A stretch of DNA of 64,000 nt from Steinernema hermaphroditum (taxonomy: Eukaryota > Nematoda > Chromadorea > Rhabditida > Steinernematidae). Positions 21,140-31,624 of the stretch are shown piece after piece. The DNA is taken from positions 2,356,001-2,420,000 of the forward strand of contig CM059622.1 in NCBI GenBank assembly GCA_030435675.1, read 5' to 3'. The notes under the pieces are model-generated. The model was not told the origin of the DNA and did not search any database. It saw only the letters and a program-made list of their open reading frames with translations. A program made the translations under genes and the position numbers. Numbering within the stretch: position 1 is the first letter of the stretch; every line of letters starts with the position of its first letter.

Positions 21140-24100
21140 CTATTCGACCACCGTCCGCACGTCGTCGAGATCCATCATCATGTCTTCTTTGGTTAGCATG
21201 GGCTGTGTGTGCCTGACACGGTCGCCGTGCACCTCGTCAATGAACGTTTCGTCGTCGATGGCGATGCTGGCCATCGCCGACTCGACCACTTTGCCCAGAC
21301 TCATGGAGAACTCGTTGAGGACGGCCTGCTGGATTTCGCCGTCGTTCGGATTGTTTTTCTGCATCTGAAAAAGTCAATTATGGATAGGGGTCTGTTTGAA
21401 CTTTTCGGGTTTAAGTTGTAATTCTTTAGAGAGAGGTTTGCTTAGACAGCCTTTACAAAATCTGGATTTGCACATAGTCAGAGATGGGCATCGCTGAAAC
21501 GGATCTATCCGATCTCTAGAAACAGTCAAAATCAGAGACGTCTTCAAAGAAACCGCTGAGCTCAAAAAAATCTCCTTGTACGGCAGTAGGGCTCCGAACA
21601 TATCGGATACTTCGCTTTCGGCAAGTTCGACCTCATACATCGAAAGGGTTGGTGAGGTCGAGCTTGCCTAACCCTATAGAACAAAACGTGAAAGTGAGCA
21701 AAAGGGGGTAGAGGATAGGGTGAAGATGGTTGAATACTTCGTATTCAGTATCCAGACGTTCATCCTACAAAACTCACAGGAAGCAAAATATTCGCTATGT
21801 TTGCTGAATACGAAGTATCCGATATCTTTGGAGCCCTACCGCCGTACAAGGAGATTTTTTTGATGGGCCAATCAAAAAACATCGGACAGCTATCTTAGTT
21901 GGTCAGTGTTTCGTTCATATATATGACTTTCATTTCCCGTTCCAATATCCAACCACCAAGTCGACTATCGCCTAAAGATCAGCTGATCTTGGATCTAATT
22001 TCACATGTTATATTGGCAAGCGAAGGTTTCCAAGCAGAGATAAGAACAAACAGATCGGATCGGCTAGCCGTTCAACCGATCCTTGTGCCGGTTGACGGAT
22101 AGGCTGAGTCTGACATGGATGCACGGCTCTGCCGGTGCCTATCCCTTTTCCAAAGTGTCATGCAGCGATAGAGCTGAAGTGTACTGCAATGGATAGGTTG
22201 GGCATAAATTCGCTCGCCCTTCATTCACTATTTAGGATCCGAATCTGAGAAAAATGATGGTATTCGACTACTAGAGCATGTAATTTTGATGTTGCCTTTA
22301 TCGACTGATAGTGGATCAAATTCGAGAGCTGGCGCAGCTGATTCCAGCCCCAGCTCAGCCTCTATTCGTTTCAGCTCCCTTCAGCCCGATTGGCATGTGG
22401 AACTTAGGAGCCTCCCCCTTGAAGTCAGAGGCCCGGCGGTCGATCTCTTCGATTATGTGTTTTCCTACCCAAGCGAGTGACATACAGCTACCCAAGCGTA
22501 CCAGGTAAGTTAGAATCACAAGAATTTAAGGTAAAGGGACATGATATAGTGAAATATCACCAGATTTCCTGAACCTTGATGCATTTCAGTCTCATAGATT
22601 TACATTTCAAGGCGATGGCTAACGGATGAACTTACACTAGCAACGGCGGTTAGTAGACAGGTGGCAGTGGCTTCGATGACTTCATCGTTCAGATAATACC
22701 ATGGACATCTGGAACTGACATTTACCGAAATTCCGCCACGATGAACTCACCCCTTAAGTGCTTTGGGGTCCAGCGGCTTCTTCGGAGTTGGCGCGTCATC
22801 TTCATCATCACTAAACGGACTGGTGGATCGTGGTTCCATTGATCCCGCCGCCGCCAATCCGATGAGCCCCGGAGACGCCTTCATACGGTAGTTGTCGCGA
22901 TAGGCTCGCTCCGCTTCAGTATTCCTGCACCCACAGCATTTACACCTCTCCGTGCAGGGTACTTTTGCCTTAATTTGACGATTTTGGACGTGGACAACAC
23001 ATGGATTACGGTACCTCATAGCATTCACAATAGTTTTTGAGGCAGTTCGACTTTTTGCAGTGACATCCTCGTCGATGGAGTCGTTCTATGTCCACGGGAC
23101 CCTTCTTGCCAATGCCGATTTTAGGCCTGAACGCGTGGGGATTCCTCTCGAGGGTGGCTTTGACGGCCCGCGTCCTCTCGGACTCGTAGTCCATGTTGTT
23201 GTGGCAGTCTTTGCAGTTGCAGTCCATGCAGAATTCGCCGCTGGCGAAGCACTCGCAGTAGAGTTTGAGGCACTGGGACTTGGAGCAGTTGCACGGTTTC
23301 TTCGAGCCGATCGACTTCTTCGCATGCTTCGCATTCGCGAACGTCCTTTGCTGCTCGTGGGCGAAGTAGGTGAGCGCCGGATTGGCGCCGTATTTGCGGT
23401 AGTCGAGAGGCGGTTGGTGGGGAGGCTGGTGTTGGGCTTGTTGGCTGTGGACACTGGAGGCATAGGAGACCTGGTTCTCTTGGTTGGCGATAGAGGAGGA
23501 AGAGGGCTTGATTTGTGCTCGGACTGCACTGGCACGACCCGTCTTTTTGTCGATTTTGAACACCTGAAGTACGAGACCTGATGTTTAAGTGAGTGATTTC
23601 TAAGAGAAAAAGGCCCAGCTATAACAGTGACACCCACTAAGCTTAGGCAAACCCGGTTCAGGTAAGTACATGTATGTATGTACAGCCAGAAAATCAACAG
23701 ACTTATGTTTGACCCAAAGCCTGAGCGAAGCTGAGATTTGCTGAAGCCACAACTACTACAGGGCTCGAATAAAATCAGCTTTAATGCTTATCGGATGTCA
23801 CTGTTATAGCTGGGTCTTTCTCCCCTACAATGTATGGATTCATCTCGAGAGAGATGTGGCTAGACTGCCTTCAACAAGATCTTAAGCTATGCAATAAAAA
23901 GGGAGGCTCTAGGAGAATGGGTGAAACAGTGTGAGTAAGTGGCTGTTTGAACTGAAAGTTTAAGAAAGATTTAACATGAGACTGTAATATCGCCCTGGCA
24001 GATTCTGTTCTTTTCGGTTGCAGTAATCAGTCCTCGAGCACAAGTTAGCAAAGGGTTCAATCATGAATTTGAACGGTACTTTAATTTTGAGGTAGCGAAT

Positions 24101-25015
24101 CGGTCCCACTAAATAGTCAAACACAGTGATGGCAAACCGACCCCCGAATCCAGAATCGACAGTCGGAAAAATCGAAGATTCCGATCGAGCGGTTGATTTG
24201 GTTAGAAGCACACTTAAAGGACTCATCCAGTGATTTTGACTATGGAAAACCGATTCGGGAAATAAGCCTTTGAATATGGCTTTGTAGCTTGACTCCAATC
24301 AATAATTTAGACTCTTGAATCAGAGTTGAAAATACAGATACATTATCCAAAGTAATCTTAGCTTATCTCAAAGTCATATCAAGTTCACCAATGTGCAAAC
24401 TCTCACCCACCTGGCCATTCCTGATCGCATAGACATGATTAGAAGTGGTTGTATGAGTTGCCGAACTCGTCGTCGGCTGCGACACCACCGACGACGGCTT
24501 GTAGACTGGCCCGGAGTTTATCCTTGGACTCCGACTATACTCATCACCGCTTATCGGCCTCGGCATCTGTGGCGCCGTGTGATATCGATATCTGGAATGT
24601 TGCTGCGGCGGCTCCGTAATCTCTTCCGGCTCGAGGACATCCGGATGCGACTGGACATGGTGCTGATGCTGCACATGGTGGTGATGCTGCACGTGGCCCG
24701 GAATCGCCCTCTGCTGCACGACGATGTGGCGCGTGCCGTCGGGAGCCTCGTAGATGGTCCCTCCCTCGACGTCCAGGTCTCCTTCGACGATCTCGACATC
24801 TTCGACGTCGACGATCTCGTCGCCCTCCTCGTAGTAGAGTTGCGACTCGTCGACGGGAATCACATCGCCGTAGACCTAACGAAAGTATTACGGTCAGTTT
24901 GAAAAAATTTGAATTTTCGTGGTGGACGAACCTCGTCGCCGTCGTCGACGTACTCGACGAGTTCCGCGTTTGGCGGGAGGTGGTGGTACGGGTGACCGTT
25001 GCCGTGCCCGGACAT
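21140..25015 (-). CDS. lin-54: LIN-54-like CXC/tesmin DNA-binding protein
   Basis: DNA-binding subunit of the DREAM/Muv B complex, which recognises CHR elements and regulates cell-cycle and developmental genes. Exons from the start are 24932-25015, 24411-24875, 23015-23563, 22751-22968, 22636-22708 and 21140-21364, giving 537 residues. The N-terminus is acidic, then rich in His and Gln. The first CXC repeat is at about 274-305 ([16 protein letters not shown]). The conserved [10 protein letters not shown] linker follows, then the second CXC repeat at about 349-387 ([16 protein letters not shown]). Both DNA-contact tyrosines are present. A C-terminal helical segment including [13 protein letters not shown] resembles the LIN-54 tail. 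The 46-nt intron 22969-23014 interrupts the second CXC repeat. The intron after exon 2 and the last intron carry foldback elements. Family call firm. Confidence 0.94.
21564..21861. repeat. Inverted-repeat (foldback) element
   Basis: Arms of 51 bp at 21564-21614 and 21811-21861 match as inverted copies with about four mismatches, around a loop of about 196 bp. The outer ends are runs of seven A and seven T. It lies in the last intron of the LIN-54-like gene. No coding capacity and no clear target duplication are visible. Confidence 0.65.
23603..23825. mobile_element. MITE-like element with TA flanks
   Basis: Terminal inverted repeats of about 29 bp share GAGAAA-GNCCCAGCTATAACAGTGAC and are each bounded by a TA dinucleotide (23601-23602 and 23826-23827). 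That is the insertion signature of Tc1/mariner-type MITEs. It lies in the second intron of the LIN-54-like gene. Confidence 0.65.
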
Positions 25016-25320
25016 CTGCAACTGACAGTGAAACGGCGTTTAATTCGATGAAAATGTGTCACAATACATACAAGAACAGACGAACGCGCGAAACGCGGGC
25101 AAACAGACAGTAGTTGCCCGTGGCAGGGTGGTCGTGCCGGGAGTCCGCATCGCTTTAGATGGGCTGCGTCGTCTCTCTCTCGCGTGAACGACCACGTTAC
25201 GGCTATGATTATTATGGTCTGATGATTTACACGTATAACTGTGATGATTAACTGTGAAAAAGATGATGATGTTTATTCGAAGACACGGGTATAAGCAATG
25301 TCACTGGGATATGAAACTGT

Positions 25321-25393
25321 GATCTCGTGGTGTAGTGGTTATCACATCTGTCTAACACACAGAAGGCCGGCGGTTCGAGCCCGCCCGAGATCA
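25321..25393 (+). tRNA. tRNA-Val (AAC)
   Basis: Consensus Val-AAC gene with intact A and B boxes. It is convergent with the Ile-AAT gene at 25858, forming the widest of the four Val/Ile cassettes (464 bp between genes). Confidence 0.95.
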
Positions 25394-25857
25394 AAATCTT
25401 TTGCTTCCTTCTGCGTATTTCACAGAGTATCTTATTGCCCGTTTTTAATGAATCTGCCGCCGAACTTTTGGTGAATAAGTATCGGGTACACCTAAATGTT
25501 TGCGGTACGATCGATGACGAAAAGGGTCATTGATAGGTCAGGCAGCTAAAAGCTACAAGGGCCGACCAAAGAGCGCTTTTTTATTACACATCGTTCTATG
25601 CGATGCGAACACAAATGGAGCCGACATGCTGTGTTTCCGAGTCGCAATGTCCCGGTTTGAGCTCAACAGTGAAGTGCACAAGCCTCAGGATGACACCTTT
25701 ATGGTTTTGATGAGGATTCAGATTACTTTACTATTTTATGTCTATAATTTTTTGTCCTAAGACTCATATTTGCTTTCTCACACTTCAACTTTATAGGAGA
25801 GACACGGAAGAAGAATTTTAAACAGGTAGCAATATTGCTAATTGATATAAAAGATTT
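25394..25857. other. Spacer between convergent tRNA genes
   Basis: AT-rich spacer with no RNA gene or supported coding exon. A 76-codon frame at 25530-25760 has no domain. The ends keep the AAATCTTTT and AAAAGATTTT edges shared by the other cassettes. Confidence 0.4.
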
Positions 25858-25931
25858 TGCCGCCAGCAGGGGTCGAACCTGCGACCTTGGGCTTATTAGA
25901 CCCACGCTCTAACCGACTGAGCTATGGCGGC
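25858..25931 (-). tRNA. tRNA-Ile (AAT)
   Basis: A 74-nt gene with the same body as the Ile gene at 5433 and anticodon AAT. It sits 79 bp beyond the stop of the downstream minus-strand gene and faces the Val gene at 25321. Confidence 0.95.
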
Positions 25932-26010
25932 TGCTGAAAATCCGACCGACAGACTGTTGATAACGGGTAAAAAGGAAATTTATTTGCAAAATAATAATTC
26001 ACATAATAAC

Positions 26011-26987
26011 TTATTCATCCTCTTCTTCCTCGGCTTCTGGAATGTCACTTTTCTTAATTTTCTTCGTTTCTTGATTCTCAGATTCTGGCTTTGCTGATGT
26101 TGACGTTCTATCGCTTTTTTCGGTGTTTTCAGTTGAGGAAAATGGTGTTTCGGTTGTCAGATCTCCAGATTTCAGTTCATCAATGTGTTGCTTTTCTTGG
26201 ATGCCTTCAGTTCTGGAGATATTCCAAGCGTCATTTACGTTCTCTTGGACACTGAGTTCTGATTGCACGGGAAATCTCGTTTCTAAAGTTGAACTGGAAG
26301 GCTCAGAGGAGGCATCGGAGGGTTTCTGAAGCTGTTGCACCTCGGTAGAGTTCAAGCCTTCAAGGTTGAGAGCAGTCGTGGAATTTATCGCTTCATTTGT
26401 TTTCGAACCATCGCCGGACATGGTTTCCATTTGCTCGCCAGTTGTAGTGCTTTCTACGTCGCGGATGATACCCGCTTCGGTTGACTGGATTTGAGTTAGG
26501 TTGGCAACCTCTGATGGGGACCGAGTGAAAGGTTCAGTTGAAGACGAGAGGTTTGAATCTGTGTGGCCAGTGGAGTCCTGGAGATCAGCTTCTTCCGTTG
26601 TGCTTAAAGCAAGGTCTTCCATTTGACGGGCTTGCTCAAGAACCACTGAAATACGGTGTACAATCGGCAGTTGACATGACATGAAGGTACGGTATAAAGG
26701 GAAACTCTCAAAACGGACCCTAGATTGAGTCCATTTTCGGCGCTCTCCTTTATTTTAGTGGTAATGTGCGTATTTTGCTGAATAAACTCACATCGATCAG
26801 CTCTCAGAGGCTGAGCCACCGGGGTCTGTTCCTTTGAAGAGTACAACATGAAGATAAGCAGAAATCCCACAAAACAGAACGATCCGGCGATCACGAGCTT
26901 CTCCTTCATCCTGGACATATTGTGGCGCTTCCTGAGTCGTGTTTCTGACATCAGAAACGCGGTGGACAAGTACTCCGCCAGCGACAT
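26011..26987 (-). CDS. Unknown single-pass membrane protein with acidic Ser/Thr-rich tail
   Basis: I do not recognise this protein. Exons are 26792-26987 and 26011-26645, giving 276 residues. A basic N-terminal stretch (LRKRHNMSRMKEK) precedes one transmembrane segment at about residues 36-53. About 220 residues rich in Ser, Thr, Glu and Gln follow, including several N-x-S/T sites, and the tail ends in EAEEEEDE. This could be a type II protein with a glycosylated lumenal or extracellular mucin-like tail. The ATG at 26987 was chosen as the first Met after an upstream frame rich in unlikely residues; starts at residue 13 or 24 are also possible. It is transcribed in the same direction as the LIN-54-like gene, about 1 kb upstream of it. 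Confidence 0.6.
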
Positions 26988-27251
26988 CTTCGTTTGAAGT
27001 AGTAGTGATGCGGATGTCGGCGCTAGCGGATCGTTCCTATCGTTCCGCAGATCTCTTCCCACCGGAGTTGCATTGTTCTCCGCTCGGGTACACGTGTTAT
27101 CTGCGCTCTTCCATCTTTTTGGATTTAAAAATTGGGTTGCGGAAAAAAAGGATAATTCCAGAAAGGTAAAGTGCAAATTAGTGTCTATAATTGTTGAATG
27201 TACAAAGGAAATAGACAGGAAGCAAATTTAAGGAAGCGAAGAAAAAGATTT

Positions 27252-27324
27252 TGATCTCGGGCGGGCTCGAACCGCCGGCCTTCTGTGTGTTAGACAGATG
27301 TGATAACCACTACACCACGAGATC
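27252..27324 (-). tRNA. tRNA-Val (AAC)
   Basis: Consensus Val-AAC body with a T-run on its 3' side. It stands alone, with no Ile partner nearby. Confidence 0.95.
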
Positions 27325-27510
27325 ACGATTGTATAGGTCGGCGAGACTGTCTATGAAGTCGTATTTCCACCATCATCCGTGATTTGAACTTCAATCCGAA
27401 CATACGACTTTTATTACCCATAAAATACCATTTTGAAACGTTGTGCGAAATCAAAAACCGAATTCAAGTCGAGCACGATGATAGTGCACCCAGAGCCACA
27501 ACTCCGAAGG

Positions 27511-27580
27511 ACGTGCTTGGCTCATTGCAAACGCTCTGGGTTGTCAGACGGTCGGCGCGGGTTCGACTCCGGCCGGAGCT
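27511..27580 (+). other. tRNA-like sequence (A and B box)
   Basis: TTGGCTCATTG resembles a Pol III A box and GGGTTCGACTCC matches the B box about 40 nt later, but the acceptor and anticodon stems do not pair fully. It could be a decayed tRNA or a tRNA-derived SINE head. Confidence 0.35.
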
Positions 27581-27880
27581 CAGCACTTTCAAGTGACGGC
27601 GTTGGTGTCAGAGCCGACGGCGATTAATAAAGGTGCAATAGAAATAAGGCTTGTGTTGCTTGCGTGATTGGTATATCAACATGCGAGTGTCAATAAGTCA
27701 TTACATTTTCGCTTCTATTTGTTTTGCTTTGTACAAAGGGTTGCAGACCATCCTATTTCTTATGTTTTTTTTCATCAGCTACACTGAATGAATATAAATC
27801 TCTTCCTACAAATAAGACAGTCTACCACTTGAAAGAAGATACATATCGTAGAACAGTCTGTGTTATGCTCTTGTGTGCCA

Positions 27881-29705
27881 TTAAGCAATGCCTTTATTAG
27901 TAAAACGAATATATTTCGTCTGAAATACATCTTCAATGCGAGATAATGATCTCCAATAGTCATAATTTACTTTTTTCTCCAGCCTCTCCAAGCTCTTCTT
28001 CACTTCTTCTTCCGTTGCTATGAGGTCTGCATTGAAATGCCAGATGGCTAAGCCCTCCTTGCACGATTTTTGGTCAAAAAGTTGAGTAAATGGAGGCACC
28101 CATCCAGCAAAACGGATTAGCCTCATCTGGTCTGGATTCAATTTATCCATTACATAGGCCAATCGAGGCGGCACCAGGTTCTCCATCTTCCAGCCATGGA
28201 TCATGAAGTCGGAATCGAAGCTCCACCGGCCCATCGTTAGCCAACCGTCTCTCATCCAGCCTGTTCCTTTGCTCAGAATTTTTATGTTTTTACATGGAGG
28301 AGTCTTTCCAAGAAAGGCTCGGATGCAGGCTTCGAATGTGAACAGGTCGTCCCAGCTTTTTGAGTATGTCCAAACGTCGAAGCAGGGCATTGAGTAGTGA
28401 CGGTGCGCTGGAAGAATCCACTCCAGGAGAAAAGCCTGAAGAGCAGAGATTTTGAGAAGAAGATCTTTCGAAGCCGATCTTAACTTTGCTTAATTTGGAA
28501 AATTCTTCTTCTACGTCCTGTGAATATGTAATGACTCATGACAACTTACATGTAACGCGCCATTGTCCCATCCGTGGAAGCTTGCAGGTATACGGTATTC
28601 ATAGTTGGCAAAACTTTGCAGAAACGTTTTTGCTGTGGTCGAGTTCCTCGCCAGATAGCTTCCAGCCGCCACTTCCCAGTTGTAGAACCGGTCGTACATG
28701 ATGACGTCCACCGACGGGTCGATCCACTCCTCGATGAGCTTGTTAGGGTTGATGACGCCAACATCAGCATCAAGAAAAAGAGTCCACGTGTGATTGTTGA
28801 GCATATGGGCCACCATACAGTGTCGTCTAAACATGATCTTAATCGAGTGGTATTGAAATAAAGCCGACTGCTGTGAGTGGCATACATTGGATTGAGGACA
28901 TATTCTTCTCCATGCTAATGTATCCCGGACGACGTTAAACGCATATTCATGCATATGGGCATAGCAAGATATTGAGTCCAGTGCGAACAGGTACTCTCTG
29001 AGATCCGTTTTCTCATCCACAATCATGAGAATGCCGATGTCTAGTGGCCTCAGTCGAGACTGATTCATTTGTTTGAAGGAAAACAGGATGGAGCGGTTGT
29101 TCCAGGCTAAGTAGATCTGAAAGGGCACAGAGTATAAGATGTTCGCAGGGGTTGCGAAGTGTGATCTCGTGGTGTAGTGGTTATCACATCTGTCTAACAC
29201 ACAGAAGGCCGGCGGTTCGAGCCCGCCCGAGATCAAAATCTTTTGTTTTTAGTGCTCATTACAGATTCATGCATTTCAGGAAAACGAAAGTTTATGACAA
29301 AAAGAATTATCAATTATTAATAGAACAAAAATATAAAAGATTTGCCGCCAGCAGGGGTCGAACCTGCGACCTTGGGCTTATTAGACCCACGCTCTAACCG
29401 ACTGAGCTATGGCGGCTGCTGACATCTCGCTGTGGAGAGGTAACTACTTTCAGAATGACTTTGACTTCTGGATAACATACAGGATATTTTTGGTCCCTTT
29501 CCAATCGATACATTGCAACCATAGGATCCATTTCTGATCTCAAAGCTGACGTGATGAGCTGGACAGCTGCGAGAATAACCCACTTAGCAATAATCAGGAA
29601 AAATATAGTGTATATCACAAAACAGTTCGATCTCAATCTGAGCGCAGCTAAGATCGGATGAAAATAGCGTTTGATCCCCATAATTGATCGAAAAAGAGAG
29701 CGCAT
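27881..29705 (-). CDS. DUF273 glycosyltransferase-like protein
   Basis: A member of the nematode DUF273 family, predicted GT-A-fold glycosyltransferases of the secretory pathway; acceptor and donor are not known. Exons are 29448-29705, 28550-29116 and 27881-28435, giving 459 residues. A signal anchor lies in exon 1 (CFVIYTIFFLIIAKWVILAA). The DUF273 domain starts near residue 113 with IGILMIVD. The DxD motif is at about 202-204 in LFLDADVGVINP, followed by YDRFYNWEVAAGSYL and ASFHGWDNGALH, all typical of the family. The first donor (GTAGTT) is weak. Intron 1 hosts the convergent Ile and Val tRNA genes. A second ATG at 29681 would shorten the N-terminus by eight residues. The family is clear; exon 1 is less certain. 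Confidence 0.88.
29163..29235 (+). tRNA. tRNA-Val (AAC)
   Basis: Consensus Val-AAC gene in intron 1 of the DUF273 gene, antisense to the host and convergent with the Ile gene at 29343. The spacer of 107 bp is close in size to those of the cassettes at 5433 and 15049. Confidence 0.95.
29343..29416 (-). tRNA. tRNA-Ile (AAT)
   Basis: Consensus Ile-AAT gene, sense to the host DUF273 gene within intron 1. The orientation relative to the host is the same as in the tyrosinase intron. Confidence 0.95.
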
Positions 29706-29949
29706 AAGGCTTCAACAGGGTCAACTAGGCGATAAGATCGTGCGCATGGTGGACTTGTGAATTTTTAACTATACACGTTCTGACATGGTTCCAGGTGGCT
29801 ATGGAAGGCGAGGTAGGCTATGTCGACTGAATCAAAAAAGCAACTGACCCATATGCTTGACCTAAAAGTGATTGAACCTTGATGTTTAAATTCCCGATTT
29901 GACGACTGTGTAACACTGCATGTGTGATTCTGCAGCTCCATTCCGTCAT

Positions 29950-31624
29950 ATGACCCGAAATCCGGCTATTTCTCTGATTGTCGCCTTGTTCTTGGTCGTC
30001 TACTTCAAGTATTCAACTACCGGAAACCCTCAAGACGTTGTGGAATCCACACTCCCATCGACAGTTCCTCCAATTGAGTCAGTTCTTTTGCTTTGGAAGA
30101 TGTAAGATTCAGTTTTAGGCAAATTTTACGAAATGTGACAATATCGACGGCTGCACAGAAGCTGCCCAATAAGGGAAGCATCTTTTGTTTTGTGACGACT
30201 ACAAAGAAGTATCATAAGGCGAGGGTAAGGAGATGTTTCGTTTCCTCCTAATTTTCAGAAAATGAGTCTATCCAAGTTGAATCCTTTCTATGTTCATTCC
30301 AAAAAGGGTATGTAATTTTAAAAGACCAAAAATAGATAAAAGGAACCTGAACCTGGTATTCCGAATTGTCGACCGGAAGGCCAGTTGCAATGACTATTGG
30401 AATGAGGCTACTGGAACATCTGGGGCCAGCATTGTTCTCCAGTAGCTCTCATTTCGATTCTGTTTCTAGTGGATGATGTTCAGCCGACAGTTTAACGTTT
30501 TAGAGTCCATAAAAGTAAGAAAGCGTAAGATTTGCACCCAGTGTAACAAGAAAAGAAAAAACGAAGACAACTGTTTCCTATGGGAGTTGAACTCCGAATC
30601 AAACTACACTCGGCAATGTCTACTAGTGTGTCAAATTTCAGCCAAATCGGCTGAGTCATATCTGACACTTCCTTTGCCGCCACTAATCTCATCGACAGTC
30701 CTAATTGCAGTAGTACTTTGTACGCTCTTTGTGGGTCCATTCAAGGACTGATGCTAAGCCTTACATACGATTCTGGATAATCTGACCCCTACCAATGCAC
30801 TCATCTCTCCCTTCCAGGCTCAAGCCGTCGCCGAAACATGGCTTCCCCGCTGCGACCACGGCGAGCTATTCACCAACTCCTCAGACCACCTCTCCCCTTC
30901 CACCCCCTACCGCACCATCTACCGTAATCTAAACGACACGTACGGGCAACTCTTCTGGAAAACAAAACTGTCCATTCATTATGTCTACAAATATATTTCT
31001 TCAGATTTTGATTGGTATCTGAAGGTATGTCCACAGTTTCTTACCAACATATCGTAACCATTTTAGGCAGATGACGACACTTTCATTATTGTCGAGAATC
31101 TGAGGGCTTATCTCTCCACGCTAGACCCTACTAAGCCGCACTACATCGGATTCCGCATGAAGCCCTACCTCAAGAAGGGCTACAACAGTGGAGGCGCCGG
31201 CTACGTCCTCAGCAGAGAGGCGATGAGGATCTTCTCCGAAGAGCTCTACGAAAACAACACCTTGTGTCCCTTCAGCGATTTCGAAGACGTCGGAATTGGG
31301 TCCTGCCTGTCACGCGCTGGGATCTACCCCGAGGTTACGGTAGACAGGGAGGGCAGACAGAGGTTTCTACCGTACGACTTCCCTCAAGTCTTCAGAGGAA
31401 TGTTGGATGAGAGCGGCGCGGATTATTGGTTCGTGGAAAAGCCTAAAAAGGTGCGTCCGACTTAAGGATAAGAAGAAAGAACGAATTTCCAGGGTTACGA
31501 TGCTTTCAGTCCCGAACTGATATCGATCCATCACTTGAATGCCGATCAGATAAGGATGCTGGAAATCAGTCTCTATAGACTAAGAGTGGCGAAGAGGTGG
31601 ACGAAGAGAAGGCAGTCGATCTAG
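29950..31624 (+). CDS. Core-1 beta-1,3-galactosyltransferase-like enzyme (GT31)
   Basis: By family, transfers galactose from UDP-Gal to GalNAc-Ser/Thr in the Golgi to make core 1 O-glycans; the exact acceptor here is inferred. Exons are 29950-30077, 30119-30224, 30818-31024, 31067-31450 and 31493-31624, giving 318 residues, a little short for C1GalT. A signal anchor spans about residues 6-19. Family signatures are KARAQAVAETWLPRC, SSDFDWYLKADDDTFIIVENLR with the metal-binding DDD at 149-151, GYNSGGAGYVLSREA and FEDVGIGSCL. An in-frame ATG at 29920 would add ten residues. It is divergent from the DUF273 gene, with about 245 bp between starts, so the two may share a promoter region. A possible extra exon near 30260-30308 has no family match. 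Confidence 0.92.

Noticed and set aside
30260..30308. Possible extra exon in the galactosyltransferase gene
   Set aside because: It has acceptor and donor-like ends, but inserting it would break the family-conserved KAR-AQAVAETW junction.
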